Shown here: piece after piece, positions 35,548 to 43,641 of the stretch | Layout of the letters: each line of letters starts with the position of its first letter | How positions within the stretch are numbered: position 1 is the first letter of the stretch | Assembly (NCBI GenBank): GCA_012719495.1 | Contig: JAAYAG010000051.1 | Coordinates: forward strand, 1-43,641 | Length of the DNA: 43,641 bases | DNA from: Bacteroidales bacterium | GTDB lineage: Bacteria; Bacteroidota; Bacteroidia; Bacteroidales; Prolixibacteraceae | Direction: 5' to 3' | Program-made: the position numbers and the translations under genes | The notes under the pieces: model-generated | The model's input: only the letters and a program-made list of their open reading frames with translations | Told to the model about the DNA's origin: nothing | The model's database searches: none

Positions 35548-37491
35548 ATGGTTTCTGTAGAACAAGTAGTATTAAACTTTGGTGGTTTTGAATTATTTAA
35601 AGGAATTTCCTTCTTTATCAACCCGCGCGACAGGGTAGGTTTAACAGGACGAAATGGTGCCGGGAAAACCACTCTTTTAAAAATTATGGCAGGCATTCAA
35701 CAGCCTACCGAAGGGAACGTGGTAACCCCAAAAGGAACAACTATTGGCTATCTGCCTCAAACAATGATACTCTCAGATTTACGCACAGTGTTCGACGAAG
35801 CAGAAACAGCTTTCAGTGAATTGCTCGAGATTGACAAGAAAATTGGCCAAATAAACCTGGAACTCTCCGAGAGAACCGATTATGAATCAATAGAATATCA
35901 CACACTTATACAAAAACTCACCGACCTTACCGAGCGGTTCAACATGCTGGGCGGCCATTCTGTGCATGCCGATATTGAACAAACCCTACTTGGCCTGGGG
36001 TTTTCGAGAAACGATTTCCACCGCTCAACATCAGAATTCAGTGGTGGGTGGCGCATGCGTATCGAATTGGCAAAACTCATTTTGCGCAAGCCCGATGTCT
36101 TCCTTCTCGATGAGCCTACCAACCACCTCGACATTGAATCAATTCAGTGGCTTGAAGAGTTTTTGAAAAATTATAACGGCGCCATCGTGCTCGTTTCGCA
36201 CGACAAAGCTTTCCTCGACAATGTAACGAACCGTACTATTGAAATTGTACTTGGCAAAATATACGACTACAAAGCGAATTATTCTCAATATGTTGTTCTC
36301 CGAAAAGAGCGGCGTGAGCAACAACTTGCCGCGTTCCGAAATCAACAGAAAATGATTCAGGACACTGAAGATTTCATAGAGCGCTTCAGGTACAAAGCCA
36401 CAAAGGCCGTACAGGTTCAATCCAGGATTAAGCAACTCGAAAAAATTGAGGTCCTCGAAGTTGATGAAGAAGATGTAAGGCAGCTAAACATTAAGTTTCA
36501 GCCCGCCGTTAGATCGGGTAAAATCGTTGCCGAAATTAAAGGTCTCAGCAAAGCATACGGGACACTTAAAGTGCTCGAAAACATCGACCTTTATATTGAA
36601 CAGGGAGAGAAAATAGCCTTTGTGGGGAAAAACGGGGAAGGAAAAACCACCCTGGCCCGAATAATACTCAGCGAACTGGATTACACCGGAACATGTAAAA
36701 TTGGGCACAATGTGAAAATTGGCTATTTTGCCCAGAACCAAGCCGACCTGCTCGATGGCGAGCTCACCGTGTTGGAAACTATTGATAAAGTTGCTGTTGG
36801 CGAAATACGCACAAAAATCCGAGACATACTGGGGGCATTCATGTTCTCGGGCGACGATGTAGAGAAGAAAGTAAAAGTTCTCTCGGGTGGCGAACGAACA
36901 AGGCTGGCCATGGTGCGCTTAATGCTGGAACCGGTAAATTTCCTCGTTCTCGACGAGCCCACCAACCACCTCGATATGCTTTCGAAAGAAATACTGAAAG
37001 ATGCCCTTCGAGACTTTACAGGTACTGTACTAGTGGTATCGCACGACAGGGAATTTCTCGACGGGCTGGTAGATTGCGTGTTCGAATTCAAAGACAAAAA
37101 AATAAAACAGCACCTTGGGGGTATTTACGATTTTATCAATAAAAAGAAAATAGAAACCCTGCAAGAACTGAACAAAAAAAGCCCTTCGGAACAAGCCAGC
37201 AGAACATCTGTTATTGAAGAAAAAGATGCTGAAATATCTTTTGAAGAGAAAAAGGAAATAAACCGGCAAATAAACAAGCAGGAGAAACTTATCGAAACCA
37301 TCGAGAAAACAATACATTCGCTGGAAAATAAAATTGAAGCACTCAATCAAAAACTTTCGGCTACGGGAGGAAGCGACTTCTCGTTGTTCGGCGAGTATGA
37401 ACAGCTTAAAAAAGAACACGAAACAGCAATGAGCCAATGGGAAGAGGCACAAACAACCCTCGACACTTGGACATCGAAAAAAATCTGGTAA
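35548..37491 (+). CDS. ABC-F family ATPase
   Basis: The 647-residue soluble twin-ATPase has two nucleotide-binding domains and no membrane part. NBD1 has Walker A TGRNGAGKTT, signature FSGGWRMRIELAK and Walker B VFLLDEPTNHLD. NBD2 has VGKNGEGKTT, LSGGERTRLAM and FLVLDEPTNHLD. The linker between them is the charged interdomain helix pair of the family. The C-terminal 90 residues (about 555-647) form a coiled coil. ABC-F proteins act on ribosomes during translation. This one is nearest in layout to the Uup/YfmR/YdiF housekeeping types; an antibiotic-resistance role cannot be judged from sequence. RlmB follows 9 nt downstream, so the two are probably an operon. Confidence 0.93.
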   Translation: MVSVEQVVLNFGGFELFKGISFFINPRDRVGLTGRNGAGKTTLLKIMAGIQQPTEGNVVTPKGTTIGYLPQTMILSDLRTVFDEAETAFSELLEIDKKIGQINLELSERTDYESIEYHTLIQKLTDLTERFNMLGGHSVHADIEQTLLGLGFSRNDFHRSTSEFSGGWRMRIELAKLILRKPDVFLLDEPTNHLDIESIQWLEEFLKNYNGAIVLVSHDKAFLDNVTNRTIEIVLGKIYDYKANYSQYVVLRKERREQQLAAFRNQQKMIQDTEDFIERFRYKATKAVQVQSRIKQLEKIEVLEVDEEDVRQLNIKFQPAVRSGKIVAEIKGLSKAYGTLKVLENIDLYIEQGEKIAFVGKNGEGKTTLARIILSELDYTGTCKIGHNVKIGYFAQNQADLLDGELTVLETIDKVAVGEIRTKIRDILGAFMFSGDDVEKKVKVLSGGERTRLAMVRLMLEPVNFLVLDEPTNHLDMLSKEILKDALRDFTGTVLVVSHDREFLDGLVDCVFEFKDKKIKQHLGGIYDFINKKKIETLQELNKKSPSEQASRTSVIEEKDAEISFEEKKEINRQINKQEKLIETIEKTIHSLENKIEALNQKLSATGGSDFSLFGEYEQLKKEHETAMSQWEEAQTTLDTWTSKKIW

Positions 37492-37500
37492 TTTTATCAA

Positions 37501-38256
37501 ATGAATAACAATGATTTTATATTCGGCATACGCCCCATTATTGAGGCCATCCGATCGGGCAAAGAGATAGAGAAAATATTGATAAAGAAGGGATTAAAAG
37601 GAGAGCTTTTCATCGAACTCAACGAGCTCATCCAGGAAAATAACCTTCATTACCAACTTGTTCCGGAGGAAAAACTAAACCGGCTAACCCGGAAAAACCA
37701 TCAAGGGGTTGTGGCATTCATCTCGCCAGTTCCGTTCTACGATGCCGAAGAAATAATAACCCGCACCTACGAAAATGGGGAAACTCCGTTTTTTGTTTAT
37801 CTCGACCAAGTATCTGACGTGCGCAATTTTGGAGCCATTGTTCGCAATGCCGAATGTGCAGGTGTTCATGCCATACTGGTTCCAGAAAAGGGGTCAGCCC
37901 AGATTGGTGCCGATGCCGTGAAAACCTCAGCAGGTGCGCTGCACATTGTACCCGTTTGCAAAATTAAAAACCCGGTAAAAGCCTTGGAAACTATCAAAAA
38001 GAACGGGGTGAAAATAATCGCAGCAACCGAAAAAGCCGACATCGATTATACCGAGGCTCAAATGGATGGCCCTTGCTTGCTAGTTATGGGAGCTGAAGAT
38101 CAAGGCATCTCTCCTGAAATATTACGAATTGCCGACGAATACGTAAGAATACCCGTATTCGGTAAAATCGAATCGCTGAACGTTGCAGTAGCGTCAGGAA
38201 TATTAATGTATGAAGTGGTACGAAAACGCAAGGAAGAAAACAAAAGCACTAATTAA
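37501..38256 (+). CDS. rlmB: 23S rRNA 2'-O-methyltransferase RlmB (SpoU family)
   Basis: The 251-residue enzyme methylates the 2'-hydroxyl of G2251 in 23S rRNA in its best known homologue. The N-terminal RNA-binding domain starts FIFGIRPIIEAIRSGKEIEKI. The SPOUT domain shows VYLDQVSDVRNFGAIVRNAECAGV, VKTSAGALHIVPV, LVMGAEDQGIS and IPVFGKIESLNVAVASGILMYE with the trefoil-knot motifs. It starts 9 nt after the ABC-F gene, another ribosome-related factor. Its 3' end overlaps the convergent Lrp gene by 8 bp. Confidence 0.93.
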   Translation: MNNNDFIFGIRPIIEAIRSGKEIEKILIKKGLKGELFIELNELIQENNLHYQLVPEEKLNRLTRKNHQGVVAFISPVPFYDAEEIITRTYENGETPFFVYLDQVSDVRNFGAIVRNAECAGVHAILVPEKGSAQIGADAVKTSAGALHIVPVCKIKNPVKALETIKKNGVKIIAATEKADIDYTEAQMDGPCLLVMGAEDQGISPEILRIADEYVRIPVFGKIESLNVAVASGILMYEVVRKRKEENKSTN

Positions 38257-38713
38257 TAGGCACTTCTCTGTTAAATGTTTCTTCCAGTGAGATAAATGTT
38301 TCGGTACTGGTAATACCCAAAATTTTCTGAATTTTCTCACTTAAGATTTGCTTAAGATGTTCGTTATTGCGGGCAAAAACCTTTGCGAATATTGCATAAC
38401 GACCTGTGGTATAATGACATTCAACAACCTCGGGTATCTTTTTCAGATTATCGGCAACCGATTCGTATAAGCCCCCCTTATCGAGGTAAATACCAATATA
38501 GGTACATGTCATATAATCAACCTTTTTGGGGTCAATGTGGTACCCCGAGCCAACGATTACTTCCATATCGATCATACGGTTTACCCTCTGATGAACAGCA
38601 GCCCGCGAAATTCCGCATTCTACGGCTACATCTTTAAATGGCATTCTGGCATTTTTTGAAATGATCTCAAGAATCTTAAGATCGATATCATCAAGTTGAT
38701 GTTTTGCTGACAT
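38249..38713 (-). CDS. Lrp/AsnC-family transcriptional regulator
   Basis: The 154-residue regulator has an N-terminal winged helix (LDDIDLKILEIISKNARMPFKDVAVECGISRAAVHQRVNRM, residues 6-46) and a C-terminal RAM domain (YIGIYLDKGGLYESVADNLKKIPEVVECHYTTGRYAIFAKV) that binds amino acids and builds octamers. Such proteins respond to leucine, asparagine or related effectors. It has its own promoter box at 38742-38749. Its 3' end overlaps rlmB by 8 bp. The target genes cannot be told from here. Confidence 0.92.
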   Translation of the reverse strand: MSAKHQLDDIDLKILEIISKNARMPFKDVAVECGISRAAVHQRVNRMIDMEVIVGSGYHIDPKKVDYMTCTYIGIYLDKGGLYESVADNLKKIPEVVECHYTTGRYAIFAKVFARNNEHLKQILSEKIQKILGITSTETFISLEETFNREVPIN

Positions 38714-38741
38714 TTTATTTCTGAATTATGTTATACCTTTT

Positions 38742-38749
38742 CAAAAGTA
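38742..38749 (-). promoter_or_regulatory. Promoter -7 box of the Lrp-type gene
   Basis: The minus strand reads TACTTTTG, an exact TAnnTTTG match, about 30 nt upstream of the start at 38713. The -33 element is not clear. Confidence 0.45.
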
Positions 38750-38865
38750 ATCAAATAGAATAATTATTTATCCATGTTGTCAAAAAAACTGTTGAAAATT
38801 TAAGGTATCTGCTATCGGTTGCCAACAAAATGTTACACCAGATACAATTCTAAATCAGTCCGAAC

Positions 38866-38930
38866 CTATTCATGTATAATGCCGATGAATAGAAATGTTC
38901 AGTGCAATCGAGTGGGCGAAGATTGTACTG
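38866..38930. other. Two consecutive hairpins in a 407-nt intergenic region
   Basis: CTATTCAT (38866-38873) pairs with ATGAATAG (38885-38892). CAGTGCAATC (38900-38909) pairs with GATTGTACTG (38921-38930), with one G-U wobble. They precede a T-rich stretch and the repeat arm at 38949. A small RNA, a repeat end or a terminator pair is possible. The remainder of 38714-39120 shows only the Lrp promoter. Confidence 0.4.
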
Positions 38931-38948
38931 TTATATTTCTTCAATCGG

Positions 38949-38984
38949 TATTAACCTGAGTTCGACGTTATTATTGTCTTTCAG
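38949..38984. repeat. Solo arm of the 122-395 inverted-repeat element
   Basis: TATTAACCTGAGTTCGACGT and the following AT-rich stretch to TTTCAGA match the outer arm at 122-157 (TTAATAACCTGAGTTCGACT to GTTCAGA) with few changes. The opposite arm was not found nearby. It is the second sighting of this repeat in the window. Confidence 0.55.
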
Positions 38985-39120
38985 ATAGCCATGAAATACA
39001 TGACAAAATCTTTATACAATGCAGAAACAATTGCGTTCACAGCCAAATTTAATTTTAAAGAAAAAGGCAAACTAGCACAGTGTAATTCCTAACACACTAT
39101 ATGCCTGCTATTTAGTAAAC

Positions 39121-40647
39121 TTATTCATTAACAAATAACCTCTTGCTGGAAAACTCAGGATCACAGGTGAGGTTTACACCAAGTTTTCTGAAACCTGCTT
39201 CATCACCCGGTGTTGGAATATGGGTTGTATGAACTTCGCAACCACGCAATTCTTTCAGGTTCTCCAATGCCATTTGCGCTGCAGGGTTTGATAAGGCACT
39301 AATCGACAATACAATAAGTGTCTCTTCAACATCAAGGCTGACCATTTTCCCGCCCAGCAAATCTTTTTTCAAGTGGGTTACTGAGTCGATAATGCTTTGA
39401 GGCAGCAAAAACAGATTATCGGGCAAACCGGCAAGATGCTTTGTCGCATTAAGTATCAGACTAGAAGAAGAATGAAGCAACGTTGAATTTTTTCCGACAA
39501 TAATGTTTCCATCGTGCAATTGAATAGAAGATCCACAATAAACCCCTTCATTACCCTTACCACAATTTTCGGCTTGCTTTGCAGCTTCGCGGGCAGGCAA
39601 AACAACCTTCCGGTCTTCGGGTTTGGCACCCACTTTCTGCATTACTTCTTTTACCCGATCGAGCGAATCTTTTTCGGTCATTCCCATGGCGTATTCAACG
39701 GCACACCTAAAGTACCGGCGCACAATTTCCTGATGCGCAGCTTCTTCAATAATGTCGTTATTCACAATACCTGCACTGGCACGGTTTACCCCCATGTCGG
39801 TGGGCGATTGGTACATCGATTCGCCGCCTGTAATTTTCTCAAGAATGCGTTTCAGCAAATGAAAAGCTTCAATATCACGGTTATAATTCACCACCTCAAC
39901 ATTATAGGCATTCAAATGATGAATATCGATGAGGTTTTCGTCACGAAGGTCGGCTGTAGCTGCTTCGTAAGCAATATTTACTTTATGCGTAAGAGGCAAG
40001 TCCCAAATAGGAAATGTCTCGAACTTTGCATAGCCTGCTTTTATTCCGTTGCGGTACTCGTGGTATAAGTTGCAAAGACAAGTGGCAAGTTTTCCGCTTC
40101 CAGGCCCGGGCCCCGTTACAATTACAATTGGTTTTGTTGTCTGAATGTATTCATTGGCCCCATACCCCTGATCGCTGACAATAAGATCAACATCGGTTGG
40201 GTAGCCCTGTGTCGGATAGTGTAAATACACTTTCATGCCGCGAAGCTCAAGTTTATTCTTAAATGCGGCAGCAGCAGGTTGGTTTTGATATCGGGTGATA
40301 ACAACGGCAGTTACGTTGATGCCCCATTCCCTGAAATCGTCGATGGTTTTCAGCGCATCAACATCGTAAGTGATGCCAAAATCGGCCCTTATTTTATTGC
40401 GCTCAATATCGCCGGCATAAATGCAAAGAATAACATCTATCTTATCTTTAAGAAGTTGCAACAAACGCATTTTCACATTCGGGTCGAAACCTGGCAATAC
40501 CCTTGCGGCATGATAATCGTAAAGAACTTTCCCTCCAAATTCGAGATACAATTTATCGTTAAAACGGCTAACCCGCTTGAGAATTGCTTCGGTCTGCTCC
40601 TTAAGATACTTGTCGTTATCGAACCCAACTTGCTGTAAATCTTTCAT
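39121..40647 (-). CDS. DUF1846 family protein
   Basis: The 508-residue cytoplasmic protein is a full-length DUF1846 member (MKDLQQVGFDNDKYLKEQTEAIL at the start; KLYLEFGGKVLYDYHAARVLPGFDP; GPGPGSGKLATCLCNLYHE at about 181-199, a P-loop-like glycine-rich turn). The family is conserved in many anaerobes and Firmicutes, and its reaction is not established. The start is supported by an unusually strong Shine-Dalgarno-like AGGGGG 9 nt upstream (40653-40658), rare in this phylum. It stands alone between the repeat-bearing gap and the ion channel gene. Confidence 0.88.
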   Translation of the reverse strand: MKDLQQVGFDNDKYLKEQTEAILKRVSRFNDKLYLEFGGKVLYDYHAARVLPGFDPNVKMRLLQLLKDKIDVILCIYAGDIERNKIRADFGITYDVDALKTIDDFREWGINVTAVVITRYQNQPAAAAFKNKLELRGMKVYLHYPTQGYPTDVDLIVSDQGYGANEYIQTTKPIVIVTGPGPGSGKLATCLCNLYHEYRNGIKAGYAKFETFPIWDLPLTHKVNIAYEAATADLRDENLIDIHHLNAYNVEVVNYNRDIEAFHLLKRILEKITGGESMYQSPTDMGVNRASAGIVNNDIIEEAAHQEIVRRYFRCAVEYAMGMTEKDSLDRVKEVMQKVGAKPEDRKVVLPAREAAKQAENCGKGNEGVYCGSSIQLHDGNIIVGKNSTLLHSSSSLILNATKHLAGLPDNLFLLPQSIIDSVTHLKKDLLGGKMVSLDVEETLIVLSISALSNPAAQMALENLKELRGCEVHTTHIPTPGDEAGFRKLGVNLTCDPEFSSKRLFVNE

Positions 40648-40660
40648 TTTATTTCCCCCT
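40648..40660 (-). promoter_or_regulatory. Strong Shine-Dalgarno-like site before the DUF1846 gene
   Basis: The minus strand reads TAGGGGGAAATAAA directly before the ATG. Most genes in this window lack such a site, so this gene may be translated efficiently. Confidence 0.5.
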
Positions 40661-40820
40661 AAAACTGACTGAAAAGGATAAAATTAAAGAGTTCAATATT
40701 AGGTATTTTTTTACGGCCACTAAACCAAAAAACGCGTTTTTTTACATCAATTGCTGTTTATGCCCTGAGAAAAAGGGTATTTACGTAGAACACGTATAAG
40801 CACATGCTTATATAACATAC

Positions 40821-41507
40821 TTAGCTTTCGACATGTTTCCCGTTATCATTCTTTTTGTCACACTGCTCTTGTTTCTGAACTTTAATAAAATATGTAGCCA
40901 ACTGAGCTGTAATGAGTGAAAACAATCCGATACCAGCCAACGCTAGCACCATGGCAGCTACCCTGCCTTCAACAGTAACGGGGAAAATATCGCCATAACC
41001 GATGGTTGTAAGCGAAACAAAAGCCCACCAGAAGGCGTCGAAGTAACAATGCACATTGGGGTTCACCCCTAACTCAAAGGAATAAAATGCAAGAGAACAA
41101 TAGAATAGTACAAGAACCAATATTAAAAAATAGGAAATCATAATATTTTGTATCCTGTTTGTCCCCAACAGTCTAAGGATGTGAATTATCCCTTTTACCC
41201 CGCGAAGTAAGCGCACAATACGAACAACCCGCACCAGCCTGAACGCACGCAAAAAACTCATAAAGGGAATTGAAGCTACAAAATCGATCCAGTGATGTTT
41301 CAAATATTCAACGCGGGCTTCTTTACCTTTTGCAGCATAGAGAAAATAAAAGAAATCGCCCAGGAAAATTGCACAAATAAAAAGGTCTAAGGTATTAATC
41401 AAGTCAATAGTTTTCTGACTAAATGGGTAGATTATCTCTATGGCCAGCTCAACAATTACATACAGTGAAAGGAAGAGAATGAAAATATCCCAATACTTCT
41501 TTTTCAT
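40821..41507 (-). CDS. Voltage-gated-type potassium channel
   Basis: With the ATG at 41507 (MKKKYWDIFILFL) the protein has 228 residues; an upstream extension to 41642 adds a Cys-rich, poorly hydrophobic head that does not fit. It shows six membrane segments: a voltage-sensor-like S1-S4, with the Arg-rich S4 SFLRAFRLVRVVRIVRLLRG (about 85-104), and a pore with the selectivity filter TTIGYGD (about 165-171). The short charged C-terminus has no RCK or cyclic-nucleotide domain. It probably conducts potassium across the inner membrane as a tetramer. Confidence 0.88.
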   Translation of the reverse strand: MKKKYWDIFILFLSLYVIVELAIEIIYPFSQKTIDLINTLDLFICAIFLGDFFYFLYAAKGKEARVEYLKHHWIDFVASIPFMSFLRAFRLVRVVRIVRLLRGVKGIIHILRLLGTNRIQNIMISYFLILVLVLFYCSLAFYSFELGVNPNVHCYFDAFWWAFVSLTTIGYGDIFPVTVEGRVAAMVLALAGIGLFSLITAQLATYFIKVQKQEQCDKKNDNGKHVES

Positions 41508-41700
41508 GATTGCAGTTTTTTGGTGAAAATGTATTTCAATAATATAATTCAACCTACCCCATGAAACATCCAACGAACAACACAAGGAACACCGAAATTC
41601 TAAGCGTCTGTTTACCTGAGGTTTTGCTGTATTAAGTAACAAATTTAATTCAAAACAACATTCCTTATACTTCTACACATAAGAAATTTCGATAAAACAT

Positions 41701-41901
41701 TGATTTTTTTCATTGTTGTCCGGAAAATTAAAAATAACAAACCATTTGCGATATGAGATCCTTCACTCCACTTTGTTGCGTTCGGGATGACAGGCACTTA
41801 CGTTGACCAACCCCCTCCTATATCAAAACCCATGAATGCCCCGTCATTTCGACAGAAGGGAGAAATCTCGTAAGCTTTACCGGACAACAGTGATTTTTTT
41901 A
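41701..41901. repeat. MITE-like nested inverted repeat
   Basis: An outer pair reads TCATTGTTGTCCGGAAAA (from 41710) and, inverted, the stretch TTTACCGGACAACAGTGA (41877-41894). Both are next to a TGATTTTTTT run. An inner imperfect pair GAGATCCTTCACTCC (41755-41769) to GGGATGACAGG (41784-41794) faces CCGTCATTTCGACAGAAGGG (41841-41860) to AGAAATCTCG (41861-41870). The inner sequence resembles a dispersed intergenic repeat common in this phylum (from recall). No protein is encoded; a 70-codon open frame at 41836-42048 simply runs across it. Confidence 0.6.
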
Positions 41902-42104
41902 TGCAAAACAGAGAAAAATATCACAACCCAATACACTCCTTTTCAACAACATCGGGAATCAAAAAACTCTTATCAAAAAAAACATATACCATTCCAACCA
42001 CATTGGCATTTCTCCATTGTTAATTGGTGCCGAAAAAACTTGCATTAAAAACGCGAGAAAAAATTCTTTTAATTAAACATTTTTAATACTTTGGCAATGA
42101 ATTA

Positions 42105-42140
42105 GTAACACCCGTACAGGGGCAACATCCTGCACGTTAC
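42105..42140. repeat. Hairpin in the gene-poor region before dam
   Basis: GTAAC, then CGTACAGG, pair with CCTGCACG-TTAC around the loop GGCAACAT. The surrounding 41902-42525 shows no recognisable gene. A 101-codon minus-strand frame (42073-42378) has no domain pattern and looks like a chance or decayed frame. Confidence 0.4.
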
Positions 42141-42525
42141 GTTCTGTGAAAAAACCCTTACCAACAAGCGCACCGACACCCGCCAACGAAGCGGCAACTG
42201 TCGCATAAGGAGAGACCCTCCTGCCCTTTTGATGAAAAGAAATCAAAACATAAGGTATAACAACCTGACCCGTGCCTGCGAAAAAGGGGAATTTGAAAGT
42301 GATTGATGTGGCAAAAAAAGCCACTAAAGAGAACGGAAGAGGTCTGTTTTGGAAGTCCTGTAAAACATAATAAAACAAAAAAAACAGGCCAAAATTGACG
42401 ATATTTACAAGTTACCAGCAAGGCAAAAAAAACGATCGTGCATTTATTGAAATTTTACTGAAAACTATTAAATAAATAAACAATAAAGTATTTTTAGGAT
42501 TTATAACTAACGAGATTAAATCTAA

Positions 42526-43332
42526 ATGATTGAAAAAACAGCAAAACCATTCCTTAGATGGGCAGGAAGTAAGAAGAAACTTCTCCCAATTTTAAATTCA
42601 TATTGGAATAATGCTGATAGATATATTGAACCATTTGTTGGTTCTGCTAGATTTTTCTTCCACCTCAATCCTCAAAGTGCAATTTTGGGTGATATTAATT
42701 TAGATCTAATAAATTGTTATAATGTCGTAAAAACTAAACCACTTGAACTTTATAAAAAACTAGAGTTAATACCTCGGGATAAAGACACATATTATTCGGT
42801 AAGAAATTCTGATGAAAAAGCCATGAGTCATGTTGATCAAGCAGCACGTTTTATTTATCTAAATAGACTATGTTTTAATGGTTTATATCGAACTAACCAA
42901 CAAGGTAAATTCAATGTTCCTTTTGGTGGAATAAAGGCAGGAAATTTTCCAACAAAAGAAGACTATTTACATTTATCCGATAAATTAAAAGGTGTCAAAA
43001 TATTGAATTTAGATTTTGAGAAATTAATAATCTCAAATGTAAAAAAAGGAGACTTTATTTATTTAGACCCACCATATGCTGTAAAGAACAAACGTATTTT
43101 CAAGCAATATGATCCAACAAATTTTGGAACTGAAGATTTAGAAAGGCTATTTTCGTTATTAGATTATATTAATAGCAAAAATGCTAAATTTCTACTAAGT
43201 TATGCCTTTTGCGAAGAACTAGAGGAGCAAGCAAGTAAGTGGAACTCCGAGGTAGTTACAACACAAAGAAATATTGCGGGATTTGCCAGCAAACGAAAGA
43301 AGGAAAAAGAGTTTATTATTTCTAATATATAA
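42526..43332 (+). CDS. dam: DNA adenine methyltransferase (Dam/M.DpnII type)
   Basis: This 268-residue class D12 enzyme methylates adenine N6 in DNA, most often at GATC. AdoMet motif I is FLRWAGSKKKLLPIL (residues 9-23), followed by YIEPFVGSARFFFHL, the target-recognition region with FIYLNRLCFNGLYRTNQQGKFNVPFG, and motif IV DPPY near residue 183. The gene is much richer in A/T than its neighbours and uses A/T-ending codons, which points to horizontal transfer. The metallophosphoesterase start follows 2 nt after its stop. No DpnII-type endonuclease is visible, so it could be a solitary methylase, or the modification part of a defence module. Confidence 0.93.
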   Translation: MIEKTAKPFLRWAGSKKKLLPILNSYWNNADRYIEPFVGSARFFFHLNPQSAILGDINLDLINCYNVVKTKPLELYKKLELIPRDKDTYYSVRNSDEKAMSHVDQAARFIYLNRLCFNGLYRTNQQGKFNVPFGGIKAGNFPTKEDYLHLSDKLKGVKILNLDFEKLIISNVKKGDFIYLDPPYAVKNKRIFKQYDPTNFGTEDLERLFSLLDYINSKNAKFLLSYAFCEELEEQASKWNSEVVTTQRNIAGFASKRKKEKEFIISNI

Positions 43333-43334
43333 TA

Positions 43335-43514
43335 ATGAGTATCAAGATCGCAGTAATTAGTGATTTACACTGTAGAGATAGTAATGAAAGCTATAGGACA
43401 ACTTATCTTTACAGTGATTTGCTAAAACGCCCAATAACACGTCACCCAATAGAAGCCATAAAGAAAAAGATCACCGATGAAAAAATTAGCTGTGACTTTT
43501 TAATCTGTCTTGGT
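43335..43514 (+). pseudogene. Metallophosphoesterase gene interrupted by an IS element
   Basis: The first 60 codons read as the N-terminus of a calcineurin-like metallophosphoesterase: VISDLHCRD holds the first metal-binding D-x-H motif (residues 9-11), and KISCDFLICLG ends where the family's second motif GD(x)xxR would continue. At 43515 the sequence switches to an IS left end, so the frame continues for only 17 alien residues and stops at 43565. It starts 2 nt after dam and shares its A/T-rich codon use, so the two were probably one operon. Any nuclease or phosphatase activity is lost here, unless the 3' part is expressed elsewhere. Confidence 0.8.
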
Positions 43515-43641
43515 TGTAAGCTCCCCCAAAAACAGTACGTTTTAAAAGTAGACAAAAAAGTATAACTTTTGAAAAACGTATTAAAAGATGAAACGAAGCA
43601 CATTTAGCCCGAGCCAGATCGCGGGCATTTTGAAAGAGTTC
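43515..43641 (+). mobile_element. Left end of an IS3-family insertion sequence
   Basis: The terminal sequence begins TGTAAGCTCCCCCAAAAACA at the exact point where the metallophosphoesterase frame breaks, and the typical IS3-family TG end is present. A transposase OrfA starts 73 nt inside. The right end and target duplication are beyond the window. Confidence 0.75.
43588..43641 (+). CDS. IS3-family transposase OrfA, 5' end only
   Basis: The 18 codons present (MKRSTFSPSQIAGILKEF) match the start of IS3/IS911-type OrfA, a helix-turn-helix DNA-binding protein that makes the OrfAB transposase by frameshifting. The gene runs off the window edge. It is in the same orientation as dam. Confidence 0.7.
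   Translation, partial: MKRSTFSPSQIAGILKEF

Noticed and set aside
41836-42048. 70-codon plus-strand frame
   Set aside because: It runs across the inverted-repeat element, and its residues reflect the repeat sequence.
42073-42378. 101-codon minus-strand open frame before dam
   Set aside because: No domain, signal or start context was recognised, and it ends near a hairpin repeat; treated as non-coding.

Overview
The window looks like the chromosome of a member of Bacteroidota, most likely order Marinilabiliales or a relative. The grounds are family content (Bacteroidota-type thrA/apgM-like/thrC cluster, DUF4494, SusD-like remnant, GH115, 7TMR-DISM kinase), promoters that fit the Bacteroidota -33 TTG / -7 TAnnTTTG pattern, mostly weak Shine-Dalgarno sites, and AT-rich intergenic DNA. 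The genus assignment is inference. No tRNA, rRNA or CRISPR array was seen.

Left part (1-15.1 kb). Positions 1-395 hold two structured repeats. A minus-strand threonine operon follows: thrA, an acetolactate-decarboxylase lipoprotein, an apgM-like probable homoserine kinase, and thrC, ending in a strong terminator. Then come the coupled pair bcp-recA (minus) and a plus-strand run of TPR/SPOR-like protein, clpS, NfeD-like and floA, closed by a terminator. A thioesterase/zinc-ribbon pair and an AddA-like helicase-nuclease follow on the minus strand.

Middle (15.1-30.8 kb). This part holds a 7TMR-DISM histidine kinase, a sulfatase-modifying-factor-fold lipoprotein, a YbaK-type deacylase, an MTA/SAH deaminase-like amidohydrolase, an unusual pair (cytoplasmic GH16-like protein with helical repeats plus a single PAS domain), and a remnant of a polysaccharide utilisation locus: GH115 glucuronidase, a frameshifted SusD-like fragment, a LacI regulator and a sensor kinase with a periplasmic binding domain. 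DUF4494 and a small secreted repeat protein follow.

Right part (30.9-43.6 kb). A small ORF precedes a 954-residue fusion of alkaline-phosphatase-type hydrolase, TPR repeats and sulfotransferase. Next come a PEP-CTERM-like surface protein, a Spy/CpxP-like small protein, an ABC-F ATPase, rlmB, an Lrp regulator, a DUF1846 protein and a voltage-gated-type potassium channel. The last 2 kb change character: a MITE-like nested inverted repeat, an AT-rich Dam-type adenine methylase, and a metallophosphoesterase gene cut after about 60 codons by the left end of an IS3-family element that runs off the window.

The best leads for something undescribed are the interrupted Dam-metallophosphoesterase pair, the PAS plus GH16-like pair, the phosphatase-TPR-sulfotransferase fusion beside a PEP-CTERM-like protein, and the nested inverted-repeat elements.
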